Positions 9,330 to 17,788 of a DNA stretch of 64,000 bases are shown here, piece after piece. Positions within the stretch are counted from its first letter, which is position 1, and the number at the start of each line of letters is the position of its first letter. The position numbers and the translations under genes were made by a program. The notes beneath the pieces were generated by a model. It made no database searches and was not told the origin of the DNA. It saw only the letters and a list, made by a program, of their open reading frames with translations. Source of the stretch: Streptococcus mitis (GTDB taxonomy: Bacteria > Bacillota > Bacilli > Lactobacillales > Streptococcaceae); assembly GCF_013305725.1 (NCBI RefSeq), contig NZ_CP047883.1, positions 1,281,001-1,345,000 on the forward strand. The letters run 5' to 3'.

Positions 9330-9452
9330 TGATGATATTGAGAAGATTAGAGCGGCTTCAATTCAATCCCGAACTCCCCTTCTCTTCTGAGTTTTTAGAA
9401 AAGTTTTCCGCTCGTGTTTAAATCAGAACACACGCTCTACCTTTCTTTTTAT
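9330..9452 (-). ncRNA. Degenerate structured RNA unit A
   Basis: It carries the same lead-in (AAGAAAGGTAGAG, 9435-9447), the GTGTT/AACAC hairpin and GAGCGGAAAAC, with a possible CCGCUC partner downstream. The AGAU/CCUA loop is missing, so it may be a decayed or truncated copy. Confidence 0.4.
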
Positions 9453-9520
9453 TATTTTTATATTTCATAGCTAGGAAAAATCGTATTCAATCATGACTCC
9501 GATAAACCTACTACATTTTT

Positions 9521-9549
9521 ATTTAAAACAGTTATTGATAAACTGACAA
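9521..9549 (-). promoter_or_regulatory. Candidate promoter upstream of the RNA array and deoD
   Basis: TTGTCA and TTAAAT separated by 17 bp on the minus strand, just after the clc stop. The -10 is weak, so this is tentative. If real, it would transcribe all four RNA units and deoD. The rest of the 8903-9599 gap holds no protein-coding frame that I can support. Confidence 0.3.
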
Positions 9550-9599
9550 TAGTTTTTAATCTTTTAAGATAAATCCTTGATTAGAAGAAACGGCATTTC

Positions 9600-10883
9600 C
9601 TACCTAATTACTTTATTCTTTAACTTCTGACACAGTATGCTAGCCCAAGGAAAGCGATCTAACACTTTTGCAAAACCATAAGCTAGGAAAGCAGTTACTA
9701 AGAGATACGGAAGAGAATCTAAACCTATTCCAGTGAAGCCTATTACTAATCCAGTTGCAGAAATGGGCGCCCTCAAGGTCACAGACAAAAAGCAAACAGA
9801 TCCCAAAAGCAACATGGTTAAATGGCTATCTCCACCTAGAATTATGCCAAGGAGTGTAGCTCCAGCCATCCCCAAAGCAAAAGATGGTGTGAGTGTACCA
9901 CCATAGGCTCCTGCCCAAAGAGTAATAAGAACGACCACTGCTTTTAGGAAAAACATGAGAAGCACTGTTTGGCCACTGCTACCATTTAAAATCTCCTGAG
10001 CCATCATCCGTCCATTTCCAAGTAGGTGTGGAAAATAACTTGCCAATCCAACAAGAAAAAGAAAAGCTGTAGGCAATGTGAGAAGTACTCGTTTATCTTT
10101 TATCCTGTTTGAAGACATTTCTTTACTTAAGCGACCAAAAAACCAAGCTAGTGGAGTTAAGAAAAGAAGTAATAAGGGAATAATCCATATTTCCTTTAAT
10201 GACCATGAGAGGGATGGAATCTGGTAGAGAGCCTGATCTGAAATAACCAAGCCTGCTATATAGGTTGAAACATAGGTAGTCAAACCGATTAAGACAAATC
10301 GTTTAATAGATAGAGCAATTCCTAGGGTTTCAAAAACAAAGAAGACACTTGTTAATGGAACCTGATAGACAGCCGCTAAACCAGCACCAGCACCACAAGC
10401 AAGGAGAAAGATTTGATCCTTCTTAGAGAGAAAACATATTTTTCCAATTGGCCCTGCAAATAGAGTTCCAATCTCTCGTGGCGCAGCTTCTTTACCAATA
10501 GGCGCTCCCCCTCCAACTGCAATAATCTGCCAAATTGAATGAAATAGCTGTTTTAGAAAATGAAGCTTGTATTGTGAAGTCTCATCCTTCATCTGAGCTT
10601 TGATGGAATAAATCTTCGACCCTTTTTGCAAGAAATACCAGACCAAGGATGAGCCAAGACCCACAATTATTAAACATAGTCCTATCCTTGAGGAGGAAAC
10701 TCCATCTGTCAAAAATCCACTATGATGTTCTGACTGACCAAAAGCTAGACTCTCTACTATCTCTAAAAGATAATGGAGAAAAATACCAGATAAACCCGAA
10801 ACTATTCCTTGTAGAATTACTGCTATGAATAATCTAAAATTATAAGGGATTTTTCGAAAAATACTCCTCAATTCTATTAACAT
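9600..10883 (-). CDS. ClC-family chloride channel/antiporter
   Basis: Voltage-gated chloride channel family protein, 427 residues with about 10-12 hydrophobic segments. The selectivity-filter region GGGAPIGKEAAPREIG corresponds to GK/REGP of classical ClC proteins but is divergent. GAGAGLAAVYQVPLTSVFFVFE is the helix-F-to-H core, and GAYGGTLTPSFALGMAGA is the third conserved block. There is no C-terminal CBS domain. It lies 2 bp after punA and is co-transcribed with nucleoside salvage genes, without an obvious functional link. Transported ion (chloride or fluoride) is not decidable here. The ribosome site is weak, suggesting coupling to punA. Confidence 0.88.
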   Translation of the reverse strand: MLIELRSIFRKIPYNFRLFIAVILQGIVSGLSGIFLHYLLEIVESLAFGQSEHHSGFLTDGVSSSRIGLCLIIVGLGSSLVWYFLQKGSKIYSIKAQMKDETSQYKLHFLKQLFHSIWQIIAVGGGAPIGKEAAPREIGTLFAGPIGKICFLSKKDQIFLLACGAGAGLAAVYQVPLTSVFFVFETLGIALSIKRFVLIGLTTYVSTYIAGLVISDQALYQIPSLSWSLKEIWIIPLLLLFLTPLAWFFGRLSKEMSSNRIKDKRVLLTLPTAFLFLVGLASYFPHLLGNGRMMAQEILNGSSGQTVLLMFFLKAVVVLITLWAGAYGGTLTPSFALGMAGATLLGIILGGDSHLTMLLLGSVCFLSVTLRAPISATGLVIGFTGIGLDSLPYLLVTAFLAYGFAKVLDRFPWASILCQKLKNKVIR

Positions 10884-10885
10884 GA

Positions 10886-11695
10886 TTACAATTCAGCAAG
10901 AATCGCTTTAAGCAAGCCTTTGAAATCACCTTTAACACGTTCAGTCACTTCTACAACTTCTTCGTGGTTGAGTTCTTCTTGGAAGCCTGCAGCATGGTTA
11001 GTAATACATGAAATACCGAGAACTTTCAAGCCTGAGTGAGCTGCCACAATAACTTCAGGAACAGTCGACATACCAACTGCATCTGCTCCCAGTGTCTTAT
11101 AGGCGCGAATTTCTGCTGGTGTTTCATAAGTCGGACCAGTTACACCGATATAGACACCTTCATCAAGCTTGATACCAAGTTTCTTAGCCACTTCATGGGC
11201 AGTAGCACGGTATTCTGGTGTATAGGCTTTAGACATATCAGGGAAACGTGGACCAAAATCATCCAAGTTTTCACCCATCAATGGGTTCTGCCCCGTCATA
11301 TTGATATGGTCTGAGATAGCCATCAAGGTACCAGGACCAAATCCAATACCTCCAGCTGCATTGGTTACAATGACACCTTCACATCCAAGAACTTTCATGA
11401 CACGCACTGGGAAAGTCACCACTTCCAGAGGATTTCCCTCGTAGAAATGGAAGCGACCTTGAAGAGCCAAAACTTTTCGACCTGCAAGGTCACCATATAC
11501 CAATTTCCCTGCGTGACCAACTACTGTAGAGCGGCCCCAGTTTGGAATCTCAGCATAGTCTACTATAACTGGATTTTCGATTTCTTCTGCAAGTTCTCCC
11601 AGACCTGATCCAAGTATTAAACCAAACTCAGGTGCTTGGATTCCCTTGTCTTTCAGGAAGGCAGCTGTTTCCTTGATCTTATTTAAAAACGTCAT
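10886..11695 (-). CDS. punA: Purine nucleoside phosphorylase I (inosine/guanosine specific)
   Basis: Trimeric PNP that phosphorolyses inosine and guanosine. The 269-residue protein has GLILGSGLGELA (phosphate site), VVGHAGKLVYGDLAG, LQGRFHFYEGN and TNAAGGI, all hallmark blocks, and GVTGPTYETPAEIRAYKTLGADAVGMSTVPEVI-type base-site residues later. It lies in the rpiA-deoB cluster with a strong AAGGAGACACA ribosome site. Together with DeoD it covers the full range of purine nucleosides. Confidence 0.95.
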   Translation of the reverse strand: MTFLNKIKETAAFLKDKGIQAPEFGLILGSGLGELAEEIENPVIVDYAEIPNWGRSTVVGHAGKLVYGDLAGRKVLALQGRFHFYEGNPLEVVTFPVRVMKVLGCEGVIVTNAAGGIGFGPGTLMAISDHINMTGQNPLMGENLDDFGPRFPDMSKAYTPEYRATAHEVAKKLGIKLDEGVYIGVTGPTYETPAEIRAYKTLGADAVGMSTVPEVIVAAHSGLKVLGISCITNHAAGFQEELNHEEVVEVTERVKGDFKGLLKAILAEL

Positions 11696-11708
11696 TGTGT
11701 CTCCTTTA

Positions 11709-12251
11709 TTATTTTTTTAGCATTTGACCGATTTTGTCAAAAGTTTTAGCATTACGAATGGTGATTTGGCGGTAGAAAGGCATCTTGAGTAAGTATTTGT
11801 GATAGGCAGTTGCATAGTAGGATTCTTCAGAAAATTTCCCCCAGAAAATACCAAGTTTTCCGAAATGAAGAACTTCATCTTCCAGTTCTAAACTTTCAAC
11901 TTTCTCAATGACTTGAGCCACATCCAAGCCCTCCGTGTAAAAGAGGACATCCTTTCGTGCCAAATCTTTGGTCCACCAAGCTGGTAGATTCTCCACTTCT
12001 GCTTCATAGTCTTCCTGACTCAGCAAGGAAAAGTTCTGAATAAATGGATAATGGACTTCAAAGAAAGCCTCTAACTTTTCAACCAATCGTACTTTGGGAA
12101 CTATCGATGTAAAGAAAATATTGCCACTGTTGATGTAGGTCTCAACCTTTTCCAGTCCCAAGTCTGTCAATTCTTGCCGAAGCTCCGCCATGACGACCTT
12201 ATTTTTCCCACCGACATTAATGCCCCTTACCAGTAAAGCATAGCGCGTCAT
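11709..12251 (-). CDS. DUF1697 family protein
   Basis: 180-residue cytosolic protein with the N-terminal DUF1697 signature RYALLVRGINVGGKNKVVMAELR and the YINSGNIFF block at residues 40-48. Function of the family is unknown to me. It lies 1 bp after deoB and 13 bp before punA, so it is certainly co-expressed with nucleoside catabolism. No catalytic motif can be assigned. Confidence 0.85.
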   Translation of the reverse strand: MTRYALLVRGINVGGKNKVVMAELRQELTDLGLEKVETYINSGNIFFTSIVPKVRLVEKLEAFFEVHYPFIQNFSLLSQEDYEAEVENLPAWWTKDLARKDVLFYTEGLDVAQVIEKVESLELEDEVLHFGKLGIFWGKFSEESYYATAYHKYLLKMPFYRQITIRNAKTFDKIGQMLKK

Positions 12252-12252
12252 C

Positions 12253-13464
12253 TTATACCAATTTATCTAAGAAACTTTCCCCAATCATGGCAGTTTCAAC
12301 ACCAAAGTTATCCGCAACTGTCGCTGAGATATCTGCAAAATATCCAACTGGAATGACACCATTTCCTTTAAAGGAAGGACTGTAAGCCAAAAGTGGAATA
12401 TATTCGCGAGTGTGGTCTGTTCCTGCATAGGTTGGGTCATTTCCATGGTCCGCTGTAATCAAGAGAAGATCATTCTCTCTCATGGCTGCAATAATTTCAG
12501 GTAATCGTTCATCAAACTCATGCAAGCAATCACGATAACCGTGAGCATTACGACGGTGGCCGTAAAGGGCATCAAAGTCAACCAAGTTTGTGAATGAGAA
12601 TCCTTTTTCAAACTCAGCAAGGCCTATGGTCTTCAATAGTGTATCAATTCCATGGCTGTTTGACTTGTTGTGGCCCATGTCATGGTTGATACCAGCACCG
12701 TTAAAGATATCGTTGATTTTACCAACAGCATAAGTATCGATACCTGCTTCGTTCAATTTATCCAAAACAGTTGGTGCAAATGGAGATACAGCCAAGTCAC
12801 GACGATTTGCTGTACGAGTGAAGTTACCTGGTTCACCTACATAAGGACGGGCAATGATACGACCTAGAAGGGCAGGACGCTCAAGGGTAATCGAACGCGC
12901 GTATTCACAGATACGGTACAATTCATCCAAAGGAATAATATCTTCATGAGCAGCAATTTGCAAAACAGGGTCAGCTGAAGTATAGATAATCAACTCTCCA
13001 GTTTCCATCTGACGTGGTCCAAAATCATCGATAACAGCCGTTCCTGAGTAAGGTTTGTTAGCTTCACGAATAACCTTGCGTCCTGAAAATTCTTCGATTT
13101 TTGTCAGGATTTCTTCTGGGAATCCGTTCCAAAAAGTATCGAAAGGCTCCGTAATGTTGAGTCCCATGATTTCCCAGTGTCCAGTCATGGTATCCTTACC
13201 AAGAGACACTTCTTCCAATTTTGTTGCATAACCTGTTGGATTGCTTTCAGCTGGTACAGTCTTAAGAGGGGTTTCACGAGGAATATTTCCTAGACCAATT
13301 TTAGCCATGTTTGGGACATTCAAACCAACTGCTTTTGAAATGTGTCCTAATGTGTCAGAAGCTCCATCTGGAACTCCTGCATTGACAAAGTTATTAGCAT
13401 CTGGTGCAGCACCGATTCCCACAGAATCCAGTACCACCAAGTGAATACGATTAAATTTTGACAT
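12253..13464 (-). CDS. deoB: Phosphopentomutase
   Basis: Interconverts (deoxy)ribose-1-phosphate and -5-phosphate, linking phosphorolysis by PunA/DeoD to the pentose phosphate pathway. The 403-residue alkaline-phosphatase-superfamily enzyme shows [17 protein letters not shown] at the N-terminus (metal-binding Asp) and the C-terminal [22 protein letters not shown] metal site. [10 protein letters not shown] contains the phosphothreonine. Its product feeds RpiA, encoded directly upstream. Confidence 0.97.
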   Translation of the reverse strand: MSKFNRIHLVVLDSVGIGAAPDANNFVNAGVPDGASDTLGHISKAVGLNVPNMAKIGLGNIPRETPLKTVPAESNPTGYATKLEEVSLGKDTMTGHWEIMGLNITEPFDTFWNGFPEEILTKIEEFSGRKVIREANKPYSGTAVIDDFGPRQMETGELIIYTSADPVLQIAAHEDIIPLDELYRICEYARSITLERPALLGRIIARPYVGEPGNFTRTANRRDLAVSPFAPTVLDKLNEAGIDTYAVGKINDIFNGAGINHDMGHNKSNSHGIDTLLKTIGLAEFEKGFSFTNLVDFDALYGHRRNAHGYRDCLHEFDERLPEIIAAMRENDLLLITADHGNDPTYAGTDHTREYIPLLAYSPSFKGNGVIPVGYFADISATVADNFGVETAMIGESFLDKLV

Positions 13465-13487
13465 AATGTGTCTCCTTATTATGTTGA

Positions 13488-14171
13488 TTAGTTTGCTTTT
13501 GTTGAAGTTAAAATCTGAACCCCATCTCGTCCAGCAACGATGACCTTATCAACCATTTGGTTGAATAATCCGTGCTCTACAACACCAACGACATGGTCCA
13601 ATTCTTGTCCGAAAGCAATTGGATCCTCGATGACATCCAAGGCAAGGTCAATGATAAAGTTCTGCATATCGGTCACAAAACGTTGGCCATCTTTTTCACG
13701 GAAGCTTGGTTTGTAGCCAGCTTGCTCAAAACGACGAAAGACCTGTTCTGCACCATACTGAACCACTTCTACTGGCAATTTAAAAGCACCTAGTTTCTCA
13801 AACAGCTTGCTTTCATCCACCACCCAAATATATTCTTTTGAGGGCGTTGCGACAACCTTCTCCATCAGAAGAGCACCACCACCACCTTTTATTCCATTAA
13901 ACTGACTATCCACTTCATCCGCCCCGTCAACTGTCACATCGACGAAGTCTACTTGGTCAATAGACTTGAGTGGGATATTAAGCCCTTCAGCCTGTTTACT
14001 AGTCACACTAGAAGTCGTTACAGCTGTAATCTGCAATCCTTCTTCCTTGATACGACGACCGATTTCTTCTACAAAATAATAGGCAGTAGAACCCGTTCCC
14101 AGTCCGACAATCATGCCATCATTGACAAATTCAGCAGCCTTGATACCTGCTATTTTCTTCAGATTTTCCAC
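13488..14171 (-). CDS. rpiA: Ribose-5-phosphate isomerase A
   Basis: Isomerises ribose-5-phosphate and ribulose-5-phosphate. The 227-residue protein contains [37 protein letters not shown] and [14 protein letters not shown], the standard RpiA blocks with catalytic Asp/Glu/Lys. The start codon is GTG, fixed by an ideal GGAGGTGTTTGA ribosome site. It is first in the salvage operon. Confidence 0.96.
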   Translation of the reverse strand: MENLKKIAGIKAAEFVNDGMIVGLGTGSTAYYFVEEIGRRIKEEGLQITAVTTSSVTSKQAEGLNIPLKSIDQVDFVDVTVDGADEVDSQFNGIKGGGGALLMEKVVATPSKEYIWVVDESKLFEKLGAFKLPVEVVQYGAEQVFRRFEQAGYKPSFREKDGQRFVTDMQNFIIDLALDVIEDPIAFGQELDHVVGVVEHGLFNQMVDKVIVAGRDGVQILTSTKAN

Positions 14172-14200
14172 TCAAACACCTCCATTAAAGAGCTACTTTT

Positions 14201-14209
14201 ATTATAACA
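14201..14209 (-). promoter_or_regulatory. Extended -10 promoter for rpiA-deoB operon
   Basis: TGTTATAAT on the minus strand about 30 bp upstream of the rpiA GTG. No catabolite-response element is obvious in the short upstream gap. Confidence 0.65.
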
Positions 14210-14241
14210 TCTATTCGTTTTTATTTCATGGATACACTGGA

Positions 14242-14269
14242 AAAACCCGAACATTTTATTTCGGGTTTT
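14242..14269 (-). terminator. Terminator of the U32 peptidase-like gene
   Basis: Nine-bp inverted repeat AAAACCCGA/TCGGGTTTT with a 10-nt loop, immediately downstream of the gene ending at 14276. The T-tract is provided by the stem's own end. Confidence 0.75.
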
Positions 14270-14275
14270 GATGTC

Positions 14276-15205
14276 CTATTTAACCATATCAGGATCGTAG
14301 TCATAGAATCCTGTATCAAGGAATCGGTTTTTAGGGTGAAGTTTACGAACTTCTTCATCTAGCAAGAAGGCTTGATCATGGCTAAAGTTGCCCTCTTGAA
14401 TCAAACTACGTGCTTGGATAAAGAGTTTTGCAATCTCAACAAAGTTCTGACCAGGAGTGTAGAGCCCTTCTAGTTTCCAGTGAGTAAATCCATGCTCTAC
14501 CAATTCTGTCAATTTGGTCATCAAATCAAGGTCGTTATTGGCAAAGATGTGGGTACCATGATTGTCTTCAAAAATGGAATAATGGCTCTCAGGGTCACTT
14601 GGCTCAGCCAAGAAGAGGTCACGCTTGCGAGTCTTTTCGTCATCGATATGTGTAAAGTTATAGTAGTTTTGCAAGAGAGGACGCTTAGAATGGTGAATCA
14701 CACTAGCTCCATAAACCAACACTTCAGCAGGAATTTCCAAAATCTCTGGCATTTTGAAGAGTTCAGCAGATGGAATTTCACGCGCCAAAACAGCCTCAGA
14801 TGCGCCAGCCTTTTGTCCCCAGAAGTTGATCTGACGACTGCTAGTGACCATAGTCGAAGCATCATAGATAGTCTTAAAGGAATAACCATCGCGGTTGACC
14901 ACGTAAAAGACACCCGCATCCCCAATCGTAATGTAGTCTGTCTTGATTTCTTCCAAGAAGTCTAAGAAAGGCTTGATACGGTCCATCATATCTTGGTGCA
15001 TGAGGGCGTTAACCGCAACGATCAATTCCTTACCAGTATCATGAACCAGATTAGCGATTTCACGCAATTGGTCATGACTAAAGGTTGTCGGCAGACGAAG
15101 GCCAAAATCTTTCTCACCGACATATATACGGTCTACGCCAGCTTCGAGCAGTTGTTTAACTTGTTCAATACTTTCAGCAGTTGCTGTAATGATAATCTTT
15201 TCCAT
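14276..15205 (-). CDS. U32 family peptidase-like protein (YrrN/TrhP-type)
   Basis: 309-residue U32 family member. Family members related to B. subtilis YrrN/YrrO and E. coli TrhP take part in prephenate-dependent 5-hydroxylation of tRNA uridine-34 rather than proteolysis. Evidence is the N-terminal TIM-barrel-like start (ATAESIEQVKQLLEAGVDRIYVG), VAVNALMHQDMM and ITIGDAGVFYVVNRDG. The long U32 Cys-rich signature is not evident, in line with the shorter paralogue. The -10 box lies only 7 nt from the ATG, so the mRNA is probably leaderless. It is transcribed alone. Confidence 0.8.
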   Translation of the reverse strand: MEKIIITATAESIEQVKQLLEAGVDRIYVGEKDFGLRLPTTFSHDQLREIANLVHDTGKELIVAVNALMHQDMMDRIKPFLDFLEEIKTDYITIGDAGVFYVVNRDGYSFKTIYDASTMVTSSRQINFWGQKAGASEAVLAREIPSAELFKMPEILEIPAEVLVYGASVIHHSKRPLLQNYYNFTHIDDEKTRKRDLFLAEPSDPESHYSIFEDNHGTHIFANNDLDLMTKLTELVEHGFTHWKLEGLYTPGQNFVEIAKLFIQARSLIQEGNFSHDQAFLLDEEVRKLHPKNRFLDTGFYDYDPDMVK

Positions 15206-15212
15206 AAGGAAA

Positions 15213-15221
15213 ATTATACCA
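15213..15221 (-). promoter_or_regulatory. Extended -10 directly abutting the U32 gene (leaderless promoter)
   Basis: TGGTATAAT followed by seven bases (TTTCCTT) and the ATG. Normal start-site spacing puts +1 at or within a base of the A of ATG. No ribosome site precedes the codon. Confidence 0.65.
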
Positions 15222-15328
15222 TATTTCTCAAAAATCAGCTATGAATACTGGGAGTTTTACAAAAAGTTAGGCTTATTTTTAACTTTTGAAATTAAAAAGT
15301 GAACAGTACCAGCACCGCTCACTCTATT

Positions 15329-16009
15329 TTATGCATGTGTTTCTTTAACTAGGTAGCCGTCGTTCATAACATAAATACGGTCCACCTTATCAAGAAGGCG
15401 TGTATCATGAGTAATCATGACAACTCCTCTACCTTGTTCATGGGCAATGGCGGCCAACATTTCCGTTACTTGATAGGCCCTCTCTGTGTCAAGGCTGGCT
15501 GTCGGTTCATCTGCAAGAACGATACTCGGATTGTTATAAAGCGCTCTAGCAATTGCGGCCCGTTGACGTTCACCACCTGATAAAGCCTTTGGATACTGAT
15601 TTTGTACTTTTTCCAAATCCAACAAGTCAAGTAACTCTTTTCGATCACTTTTACTATTTTTTCCCTTATCCAGTCTGTCAATCAAATCCAGCTGTTCTTT
15701 GACCGTTAGAAAAGGAATTAAGTTTGAAGCCTGAAGAATAAAGCCAAACTCTCTAAAACGGAGGTCTGTTTTCTCCTTCTCCGTCAAACTGCCTGTTTCC
15801 TTCCCCTTTACCAAAATCTTTCCACTCGATGCTTCCTGAAGTTGTCCTAGAGTTGTTAGAAAGGTCGTCTTTCCAGAGCCTGAAGGCCCAACGATTGCTA
15901 CGAACTCTCCCGCATTCAGCTGGAAATTCGTCTCATGCAGGGCCACGACTTTCATCTTTCCTTCCCCATACGTTTTTGTCACTTGAGTCATTTCAATTAA
16001 TGCTGTCAT
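15329..16009 (-). CDS. ABC transporter ATP-binding protein (MacB/LolD type)
   Basis: ATPase of an efflux-type ABC system, 226 residues. Walker A GPSGSGKTT, Q-loop FILQAS, signature LSGGERQRAAIARAL, Walker B IVLADEPTASLD and the H-loop MITHD are all intact. The start is the ATG preceded by GAGGAGAATAGT; an upstream frame beginning at 16033 has no ribosome site. It is paired with the FtsX-type permease directly upstream (13-bp gap). Likely role is export or extraction of a lipid, peptide or haem-like molecule; the substrate cannot be read. Confidence 0.9.
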   Translation of the reverse strand: MTALIEMTQVTKTYGEGKMKVVALHETNFQLNAGEFVAIVGPSGSGKTTFLTTLGQLQEASSGKILVKGKETGSLTEKEKTDLRFREFGFILQASNLIPFLTVKEQLDLIDRLDKGKNSKSDRKELLDLLDLEKVQNQYPKALSGGERQRAAIARALYNNPSIVLADEPTASLDTERAYQVTEMLAAIAHEQGRGVVMITHDTRLLDKVDRIYVMNDGYLVKETHA

Positions 16010-16022
16010 ACTATTCTCCTCA

Positions 16023-17078
16023 TCATTCTGCAATCGCAGTAATCGGGTTCACCTTTAGCAAGCGTGGAAATGAAATGACGCCACCTAGCATGGCCATCAA
16101 GCAAATCACAAAGCTTAGGACAGAATAGGCTAACCAACTTGGGTAGAAAAAGAAGGTAGCTGGCAAGACTAAAATCACTCCTCCAATAGCCAGCAAGGCT
16201 AAAGCAATCCCCATACCAGCTAGGAAGAAGATTTGACAGAAAAGAGACCATACAATGGTTTTGATCTGTATTCCCTGAGCCCGCATTATTCCATAAAGCC
16301 CTAGTTTTTGTATGGTAATGATATAAACAAATATACCCACAATCAAGCCTGTGATGACAATCATAGCAAGAATCATCCCTGAAAATACATTAACCTGAGG
16401 TGTGTAACCAGGAATTTTCGATATCATTTTTGGAATAGAAATCTGTTTCAGTCCATCGCCAGCCAATTCTATATCATTTTTCAATACCAAGGCAGAGATC
16501 GATTTATTAGATTTTAAAGTTCCTTGTAAGTTCCAATAAGTTGTCAAACTCGTAAAGACAACTGGCTCAGTAAAAAACTTATTTCCTTTAGTCAGCCCTA
16601 CAATCTTGTAACTTACTTCGCTTCCATTGAGCTGAATGGCATCACCCAACTTCATTCCATAGTTTTCAAACGACTGATCCACGACCACCTCATCATCCCC
16701 TTCAGGATAACGGCCCTCCTGCAAACTAGGTGAAATAAAAGAGTCCCATTCTTGAGCAAAGATGGAAACATTGACCTTTTCACTATCATCGACTAGATTG
16801 GTCACAGCGAACATATAACCCAGTGGAACTGCCTCTTTAGAACTCTTATCCTTATAGTCCTTTTCAGGAATAAAAGATGCCGTCAAATTATCATTTGCAT
16901 AGTCAGATAAAACCACACCCGTCGCTTGCCAATTATCAATAGCGGCTCGGTTGTTTCGCACAAGACCAAGAGCTAAACTGGTCATAAAAAAGACCATGAA
17001 AGCGATAAGAAAAATGGTAGTTAAAATCAAACTATATCGAAGTTTGTTTTGTAATATTTCTTTGATAGCAAGATACAT
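16023..17078 (-). CDS. ABC transporter permease, FtsX/MacB family
   Basis: 351-residue permease. One membrane segment lies at about residues 15-38, followed by a ~190-residue extracellular domain. Three segments near the C-terminus (about 235-260, 280-310, 320-340) form the FtsX domain, and the C-terminal SFPRLLKVNPITAIAE is the family's cytoplasmic tail. It is the first gene of a two-gene operon with the ATPase. The layout resembles haem-efflux (HrtB) or small MacB-like systems, but substrate assignment would be a guess. Confidence 0.85.
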   Translation of the reverse strand: MYLAIKEILQNKLRYSLILTTIFLIAFMVFFMTSLALGLVRNNRAAIDNWQATGVVLSDYANDNLTASFIPEKDYKDKSSKEAVPLGYMFAVTNLVDDSEKVNVSIFAQEWDSFISPSLQEGRYPEGDDEVVVDQSFENYGMKLGDAIQLNGSEVSYKIVGLTKGNKFFTEPVVFTSLTTYWNLQGTLKSNKSISALVLKNDIELAGDGLKQISIPKMISKIPGYTPQVNVFSGMILAMIVITGLIVGIFVYIITIQKLGLYGIMRAQGIQIKTIVWSLFCQIFFLAGMGIALALLAIGGVILVLPATFFFYPSWLAYSVLSFVICLMAMLGGVISFPRLLKVNPITAIAE

Positions 17079-17436
17079 GCTTATCTCCTTTAACTTTTCA
17101 AGAGGTATCGATTAGACACCCCACTACTATAAAAATAGGAGACAGAAAATCTGTCTCTGTATTCAAAACAAATCTCACTAATCAAATTAAATAAAATCAA
17201 GAAAATAAGGAGACAAATTTTCGTAAAAAAGAATCATTTGGTAGCTCTATTTCCTTGCTAATATAAGCAATTATGAATATTAATAAGTATTTGGTGTCCA
17301 TCCATCCTATCATTTTCACATTATGGTGTCAAGAAAAGTGATTTTGAAAAGGGACTTTATTCTTTTTGTAACCTTTCTGTAATAATTATCTGCTGAAAAA
17401 ATGATAAAATAGTTATGTACCTGTAAGGAGAGAATC
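17079..17436. other. Intergenic region between divergent ABC operon and DUF3270 gene
   Basis: 358 bp, AT-rich, no coding frame. It contains a perfect hairpin GAGACAGA/TCTGTCTC (17139-17157) that would lie in the ABC operon's promoter or leader region on the minus strand. It also contains the promoter of the rightward DUF3270 gene at its right end. I see no known repeat in the remainder. Confidence 0.5.
17402..17410 (+). promoter_or_regulatory. Extended -10 promoter for the DUF3270 gene
   Basis: TGATAAAAT, 27 bp before the ATG, followed by an AAGGAGAGAATC ribosome site. Confidence 0.6.
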
Positions 17437-17721
17437 ATGTCTGCAAGAAAACTAAAAACTCATGAGTTTGAACATATTGAAGAAACGGTGCAAACTCCAC
17501 TTTATCAAGATTATACACCTGAAACATCAATGGGAGCAAATGTAAAAGAAATCCTATTTTTTGTTAATATTGCCTGTTTTGGTATCTTTATGGCACTTTT
17601 CAGCTTTATCTTTTTAGCCTTAAAATTGAATACGACTCTATCGTTTATAGCTGCTATGGGTGTAAGTTTTGCCCTTTTAAAATTACAACGAATGATTATT
17701 AAACAAAAAATGACAAAATAA
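17437..17721 (+). CDS. DUF3270 family membrane protein
   Basis: 94-residue streptococcal protein of unknown function. A polar N-terminus (SARKLKTHEFEHIEETVQTP) is followed by two hydrophobic segments at about residues 40-62 and 66-85 and a basic tail KLQRMIIKQKMTK. This predicts a small two-pass inner-membrane protein. It is convergent with ciaH. In pneumococcus, as I recall, a homologue sits at the same place. Confidence 0.8.
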   Translation: MSARKLKTHEFEHIEETVQTPLYQDYTPETSMGANVKEILFFVNIACFGIFMALFSFIFLALKLNTTLSFIAAMGVSFALLKLQRMIIKQKMTK

Positions 17722-17749
17722 AGGTTGGTCTTTGTACCAGCCTTTTTCT
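17721..17749 (+). terminator. Terminator of the DUF3270 gene
   Basis: Nine-bp stem AAGGTTGGT/ACCAGCCTT (one G-T pair), 6-nt loop, then TTTC. It overlaps the stop codon. Confidence 0.75.
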
Positions 17750-17762
17750 TATATCTGATAGA

Positions 17763-17787
17763 AAAAGACAGAGTAAAACTGTCTTTT
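17763..17787. terminator. Terminator for ciaRH (bidirectional)
   Basis: Stem AAAAGACAG/CTGTCTTTT with a 7-nt AGTAAAA loop, flanked by A and T runs on both sides, ending one base from the ciaH stop. Confidence 0.75.
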
Positions 17788-17788
17788 T

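Noticed and set aside
8903..9599. Short coding peptides after each AAGAAAGG motif (as if a ribosome site)
   Set aside because: Candidate codons after each motif are not conserved between units and stop quickly, whereas base pairing is conserved; RNA structure explains the pattern better.
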